From: Clostridia bacterium
GTDB lineage: Bacteria; Bacillota; Clostridia; Christensenellales; DUVY01
DNA: 9,785 nucleotides
Reading direction: 5' to 3'
Assembly (NCBI GenBank): GCA_026001225.1
Contig: BNZQ01000056.1
Coordinates: 1 to 9,785 of the forward strand
Positions 6,767 to 9,785 of this stretch are shown in pieces. The notes beneath the pieces are model-generated. The model was not told the origin of the DNA, did no database searches, and saw only the letters and a list, made by a program, of their open reading frames with translations. The stretch's first letter is position 1, and each line of letters starts with the position of its first letter. Position numbers and translations under genes: made by a program.

Positions 6767-7930
6767 ATGCGTATGAATAAATTGAGAAAGCTCGCGGCGT
6801 TCCTTTGTTGCGCCTTGGTTGTTTTCGGTTTTGCGGGTTGCGTACCGTCCGGTGGAGATCCGGGCGGTACGGATCCGTCCGATCCGCTCGGGCAGGTGGA
6901 TCCGGGCGGTACCGACCCGTCCGAGCCGGGCGACGATCTATTTACCGAATCCGTGGCGAAGGCTTATAACTATTGCCCGTCGATCCTGCAAACGGACGAG
7001 AACACGCGCTATATGTACTATTGTGCCAACCCGGTGAGCGAAGTGGTAGAGGATCACGCGATGGTCAGACGGGGTACGCGCGTCAACGGCAGATGGACTT
7101 GGTCGGAAAAACAAATCGCGCTTGCGCCCACTCCTGGAAAGTACGACAGCTTGCACATTTGTGACCCGTCGGTGATTCAGGGCAAATTTTCATATAACAG
7201 CACGGAATACAAATACTTAATGGCGTACACGGGCAACAATTATCACATTTTCAACAAAGTCGGGCTGGCGGTGTCCAACGATTTAATGAGCGGCTGGGTC
7301 AAGGTGGAGAATCCATTTGTGACCTATTGGGGCAGTACCGATCATTGGGGCGTCGGTCAGCCCACGCTGGTCAGTGTCGATAAGGAGGGGCGGGTCATGC
7401 TGTTCTATGCGGTCGGCTCCACCTATACGGGCACGAATGCGGAGCGTTGGGATTTAAGCGACTTAAACCACCCGGTGCGGGAGTATTCCATACAAATGAC
7501 GGTGCGCGGACTGACGACGCTGACGGGCGCGTCGCCCGATACGATCAACAATATCGACGTCGCCTATGACCCCGTGCGCAAGCGGTATTACGCCGTTTCG
7601 GAGTGCCACCCCAATCCGCAGGACGAGCCGAACATTATGGGCTCGCACGTGCGCGTGACGTATATCGGCGAGCCGGGCGCAGTGCCGGGCGATTTGTTTG
7701 CGAGCGTGGAAAGCATGGCGGTCAAATCCTGGTCGACACAAGCACTGATCGGTCCGAACGAAACGGGCTTTCCGCGCAACCACAACGCCGGTCTGGTCAC
7801 CGACCCTTACGGCTGGATGCTGCCGGGCGACACGCTTTCCCTCTATTATTCCATGAGCATGACGGGGGATAACTATAGCGCCGCGTGGACGTACCGCATT
7901 TACAATTACGAGCTGACCCTGAGCGAGTAA
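6767..7930 (+). CDS. Beta-propeller lipoprotein, GH43-like, paralogue 2
   Basis: Surface lipoprotein of 387 aa with lipobox FAGC (Cys25) and a long low-complexity spacer containing DPGGTDPS twice. The body is a predicted five-bladed propeller. Blade starts: YCPSIL with Cys70, CDPSVI with Asp133, GVGQPTLVSVD (195 onward), NNIDVAYDP with Asp264, and NHNAGLVTDPYGW with His339. The last resembles the fifth-blade His element seen in many GH43 enzymes. The first-blade Asp of GH43 is replaced by Cys70, while Asp133, Asp264 and Glu279 are candidate acids. Activity is therefore uncertain; a glycosidase with a rearranged site and a pure glycan-binding protein are both possible. GGAGG at 6754-6758, within the end of the preceding gene, lies 8 bases before ATG 6767, preferred over ATG 6773. 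It is three bases downstream of the previous stop, so translational coupling is likely. It is nearly collinear with the following gene. Confidence 0.8.
   Translation: MRMNKLRKLAAFLCCALVVFGFAGCVPSGGDPGGTDPSDPLGQVDPGGTDPSEPGDDLFTESVAKAYNYCPSILQTDENTRYMYYCANPVSEVVEDHAMVRRGTRVNGRWTWSEKQIALAPTPGKYDSLHICDPSVIQGKFSYNSTEYKYLMAYTGNNYHIFNKVGLAVSNDLMSGWVKVENPFVTYWGSTDHWGVGQPTLVSVDKEGRVMLFYAVGSTYTGTNAERWDLSDLNHPVREYSIQMTVRGLTTLTGASPDTINNIDVAYDPVRKRYYAVSECHPNPQDEPNIMGSHVRVTYIGEPGAVPGDLFASVESMAVKSWSTQALIGPNETGFPRNHNAGLVTDPYGWMLPGDTLSLYYSMSMTGDNYSAAWTYRIYNYELTLSE
6857..6912 (+). repeat. 42-bp-period linker repeat
   Basis: GATCCGGGCGGTAC occurs at 6857-6870 and again at 6899-6912, a period of 42 bases (14 codons), each followed by a similar CCGTCCGA stretch. 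It encodes the two DPGGTDPS units of the spacer between membrane anchor and propeller. The paralogue downstream lacks the repeat and has only a short spacer, so anchor length differs sharply between otherwise collinear proteins. Confidence 0.75.
6974..7014 (+). repeat. Duplicated block 1, copy A (identical to 8093-8133)
   Basis: These 41 bases are identical to 8093-8133, an offset of 1119. They encode the first propeller blade (CPSILQTDENTRY). Identity at synonymous positions means recent duplication or gene conversion, since the neighbouring signal-peptide and linker DNA is clearly different. Confidence 0.85.
7561..7787 (+). repeat. Duplicated block 2, copy A (matches 8680-8906)
   Basis: The first 120 bases differ from the second copy at only five positions, and the last 43 (7745-7787) are identical to 8864-8906. 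The offset is again 1119 with no indel. Between them lies a less conserved stretch (about 7681-7744). They encode propeller blades 4 and 5. Confidence 0.85.
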
Positions 7931-7954
7931 GAAATTTAGAATACGAGGGATATT

Positions 7955-9043
7955 ATGAATCTTTTCAAAAAAATTGCGGCGTTTGCGCTTTGCGGCTTGT
8001 CCGTACTCGGTTTCGTCGGTTGTTCGTCGCCGGACGACATAGAGCCGGGCGACGATCTGTTTACCAAGCCCGTCAACAACACCTTTAACTACTGCCCGTC
8101 GATCCTGCAAACGGACGAGAACACGCGCTATATCTTTTACTGCACGAACGTGAGAAGCGGCGTCGTTCAGGACCATGTCGGGGCGCGAAAGGGCACGCGC
8201 GTCAAGGGCAGATGGACTTGGTCCGAGCAGACAATCGCGCTCGCGCCCACGGAGGGGAAGTACGACGGTCTGCACGTCTGCGACCCCTCCGTGATTCAAG
8301 GGCAGTTTGCCTATGACGGCACGGAATACAAATACCTGATGACCTATACGGGCAATACTTCTCATATCAACAACAAGGTAGGGCTTGCCGTGTCTAACGA
8401 GCTGTTGAGCGGTTGGGTCAAGGTGGAAAATCCTTTTGTAGTCTATTCTGGCGATCCCGAGCGTTGGGGCGTCGGCCGGTCCACGCTGGTCAGCGTCGAC
8501 AAAGCGGGCGTCGTGCTGTTGTTTTACAGTGCGAGCGATTCGGACACCGGCACCGAGGTCGAACGGTGGAATTTGCGCGATTTAAACAATCCCGTGCGGG
8601 AATACTCGGTGCCGCTGACCAACCGCGGACTGACGGATTTAAATGGCCAATCGCCGGACAGAATCTACAACGTCGACGCCGCCTATGACCCTGTGCGCAA
8701 GCGGTTTTACGCCGTTTCGGAGTGCCAACCCAATCCGCAGGACGAGCCGAACATCATGGGTTCGCACGTGCGCGTGACGTATATCGGCGAGCCGGGCGCC
8801 GCGCCGGGCGATTTATTCGCGGACGCGGAGGGCGCGGCTGCTCAATCGTGGTCGACCCAGGGTCTGATCGGTCCGAACGAAACGGGCTTTCCGCGCAACC
8901 ACAACGGCGGTCTGGTCACCGACCCTTACGGTTGGATGCTGCCGGGCGACACGCTCTCTCTCTATTATTCCATGAGTCTGACGGGGAAAAAGTACGAATG
9001 GACGTACTGCATTTACAATTACGAGTTGACTCTGGACAAGTGA
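7955..9043 (+). CDS. Beta-propeller lipoprotein, GH43-like, paralogue 3 (tandem copy)
   Basis: Surface lipoprotein of 362 aa, lipobox FVGC with Cys23, and only a very short spacer (SSPDDIEPGDD) before the propeller. It is collinear with the preceding paralogue across all five blades: Cys47 (CPSI), Asp110 (CDPSVI), Asp241 (YNVDAAYDP) and His316 (NHNGGLVTDPYG) correspond to Cys70, Asp133, Asp264 and His339 there, all shifted by 23 residues. In the third blade GQP is changed to GRS, which may alter the binding face. The same first-blade Asp is missing as in the other two. The ribosome binding site is weak (GAGGG at 7945-7949, 5-base gap), unlike the strong sites of its neighbours, so it may be made in smaller amounts. 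It is the last gene of the sugar locus; no rho-independent terminator is evident after it. It probably binds or trims the same glycan class with shifted specificity. Confidence 0.8.
   Translation: MNLFKKIAAFALCGLSVLGFVGCSSPDDIEPGDDLFTKPVNNTFNYCPSILQTDENTRYIFYCTNVRSGVVQDHVGARKGTRVKGRWTWSEQTIALAPTEGKYDGLHVCDPSVIQGQFAYDGTEYKYLMTYTGNTSHINNKVGLAVSNELLSGWVKVENPFVVYSGDPERWGVGRSTLVSVDKAGVVLLFYSASDSDTGTEVERWNLRDLNNPVREYSVPLTNRGLTDLNGQSPDRIYNVDAAYDPVRKRFYAVSECQPNPQDEPNIMGSHVRVTYIGEPGAAPGDLFADAEGAAAQSWSTQGLIGPNETGFPRNHNGGLVTDPYGWMLPGDTLSLYYSMSLTGKKYEWTYCIYNYELTLDK
8093..8133 (+). repeat. Duplicated block 1, copy B (identical to 6974-7014)
   Basis: Second copy of the 41-base identical block, encoding blade 1 of the downstream propeller. 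Confidence 0.85.
8680..8906 (+). repeat. Duplicated block 2, copy B (matches 7561-7787)
   Basis: Second copy of the near-identical stretch covering blades 4 and 5. In contrast, the sequence of blade 3 and the region after it (about 8440-8670) has diverged strongly from the first copy, giving a mosaic identity pattern. Confidence 0.85.
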
Positions 9044-9121
9044 GGATACGACAAGCAGTTTAAGGAGATGATGGCAAAGTGGGGTCTACCAAGAACGACC
9101 CCTACAAGGTCAAGTTAGGCA
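9044..9121 (+). other. Non-coding stretch, possibly a short gene remnant
   Basis: No intact gene is seen. In the frame just after the preceding stop it reads YDKQFKEMMAKWG, and after one frameshift near the GGGG at 9081-9084 it continues as STKNDPYKVKLG. Together they look like the C-terminal end of some protein, but I do not recognise the family and chance is possible. A 6-bp inverted repeat (GGGGTC at 9081-9086, GACCCC at 9097-9102) lies here without a U-tract, so it is not a convincing terminator. Confidence 0.3.
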
Positions 9122-9292
9122 CTACCGGCCCTCGGTCAGCGTTTCCGTTTGGTCTATGTCCACGTCGATGTCTTCCGAAAACCGCTCTATAATGCGGAAG
9201 CATTTGGATAGCGACGTACCGCCTTTAAAAATAAGCCTCTGCTCTTTTTCGGAAAGCCGCTGCAGAAACAACGAAACCCAATAAATTGTATC
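9122..9292 (-). pseudogene. AbiEii/AbiGii-type toxin nucleotidyltransferase remnant
   Basis: The minus strand reads 56 codons from 9292 down to a TAG at 9122-9124. It includes YWVSLFLQRLSE (the family's usual '(EKD)YWV...L..L' opening), then FKGGTSLSKCFRIIERFSED and IDVDID. KGGTSLSK plus ERFSEDIDxxI is the nucleotidyltransferase signature of the AbiEii/AbiGii toxin family (formerly DUF1814): the GG-T/S turn (codons within about 9203-9226) and the metal-binding Asp pair. Intact members are roughly 250-300 residues. Here the N-terminus is missing, with in-frame stops (TAA TGA) immediately upstream of 9292, no start codon, and the protein is cut after the DxD region. No AbiEi antitoxin gene is visible. 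It is a decayed fragment of a type IV toxin-antitoxin or abortive-infection module, reversed relative to the sugar locus. The family identity is strong and non-function near certain. Confidence 0.82.
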
Positions 9293-9297
9293 TCATT

Positions 9298-9785
9298 ATG
9301 CCCCGCAATAAGGAACAAAAGATTAAAATCCGTCTGCTGTATGACCTGCTTTCCCGTCACACCGACGAAAACAATCCTCTGTCCACCGAGGACATTATCA
9401 CTTTGCTCAAAAAGCAGGGTGTCGCCGTTGAGAGCCGCACCCTCTTAAAAGACGTTGAACTGCTCAACGAATACGGCTATGAAATCAAATCGTTCAAAAA
9501 GAAAAGTTATTACTTCTACGTCGAGAATAGAGCCTTTGATATTCCCGAGTTGCGCATACTGATAGATGCGGTACAAGCTGCGGGCTTCATTCCAGACGAT
9601 ATGACCGAGCAATTTGTATCTAAGATCGCCTCCCTCGCCGGAGAACACCGCGCCGATGTGTTGCGGCGCAACGCCGTTTGTTTTGATACCAATAAACACG
9701 CCAATCGCCACGTTTTTTATATAATAGATGCCTTAATTTTGGCAATCGAACAGCATAAAAAAGCCTCTTTCCTATATTACGATTT
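9298..9785 (+). CDS. WYL-domain transcriptional regulator (3' partial)
   Basis: First 162 residues of a YafY-like regulator, open to the window end. Residues about 6-60 form the N-terminal winged helix-turn-helix (QKIKIRLLYDLLSRHTDE, LSTEDIITLLKKQG, ESRTLLKDVELLNEYGYEI). A linker helix region follows (IPELRILIDAVQAAGFI) and the start of the WYL domain (HKKASFLYYD), a ligand-sensing Sm-like fold. The layout is typical of clostridial WYL regulators. Family members bind DNA and sense nucleotides or other small ligands, and several control defence genes. No Shine-Dalgarno sequence precedes ATG 9298, which is unusual here, and the AbiEii remnant begins about five bases upstream, so the native promoter and leader may have been lost or replaced. 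Codons look more A/T-rich than in the sugar locus, hinting at different origin. The target is unknown; control of the upstream sugar locus is possible but unsupported. Confidence 0.9.
   Translation, partial: MPRNKEQKIKIRLLYDLLSRHTDENNPLSTEDIITLLKKQGVAVESRTLLKDVELLNEYGYEIKSFKKKSYYFYVENRAFDIPELRILIDAVQAAGFIPDDMTEQFVSKIASLAGEHRADVLRRNAVCFDTNKHANRHVFYIIDALILAIEQHKKASFLYYD

Noticed and set aside
5681..6912. Asp/Pro/Gly-rich segments as calcium-binding dockerin modules
   Set aside because: They lack the paired dockerin-type calcium loop and helix pattern, sit directly after the lipidated Cys, and read as simple spacers.
7463..8365. Minus-strand open frame (300 codons) across the boundary of the two duplicated lipoproteins
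   Set aside because: It is antisense to both paralogues, has Arg/Val/His-rich composition, and owes its length to the duplicated codon pattern.
9081..9102. Inverted repeat GGGGTC / GACCCC as terminator of the sugar locus
   Set aside because: The stem is only 6 bp with a 10-base loop and no U-tract follows.
1..9785. CRISPR array, tRNA, rRNA or complete insertion sequence
   Set aside because: No regularly spaced repeats, no recognisable cloverleaf or rRNA sequence, and no transposase gene or terminal inverted repeats were seen; all repeats found are paralogous coding DNA or linker repeats.

Overview
The window reads as part of a Gram-positive (Firmicutes, probably clostridial) genome. The signs are strong AGGAGG-type ribosome binding sites, four lipoprotein signal peptides ending in a Cys, a CUT1-type sugar transporter of the LplB/YtcP/LplA kind without its own ATPase gene, and a WYL-type regulator. 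Base composition looks moderately GC-rich by eye. No rRNA or marker gene is present, so the taxonomic call is inference.

Positions 1 to about 9043 form one co-directional plus-strand locus with short gaps. It opens with the C-terminal part of an LplB-type permease (1-420), a second YtcP-type permease (423-1295), a lipoprotein solute-binding protein (1322-3079) and a nucleoside hydrolase (3116-4039). An 89-base gap holding a perfect 8-bp hairpin follows. Next come four exported proteins: a Sec-secreted protein that looks like two beta-sandwich (carbohydrate-binding-like) modules (4129-5595), and three paralogous lipoproteins predicted to be five-bladed beta-propellers of the GH43-like type (5600-6763, 6767-7930, 7955-9043). 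The last two lipoproteins are a tandem duplication with long stretches of near-identical DNA.

The likely combined role is surface capture or trimming of a glycan or glycoside by the secreted and lipid-anchored proteins, import of the product by the binding protein and two permeases (energised by an ATPase encoded elsewhere), and cytoplasmic hydrolysis of an N-riboside-like bond by the nucleoside hydrolase. The substrate is not readable from the sequence. The propellers lack the usual GH43 first-blade Asp, so they may bind rather than cleave, or use a different mechanism.

From 9044 the character changes. A 254-base stretch has no intact gene but contains, on the minus strand, a clear remnant of an AbiEii-type nucleotidyltransferase toxin gene (9122-9292). 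Its 5' side is cut off within a few bases of the start of a plus-strand WYL-domain regulator (9298 to the window end, incomplete). This boundary looks like a recombination scar between the sugar locus and a region that once carried a type IV toxin-antitoxin or abortive-infection module.
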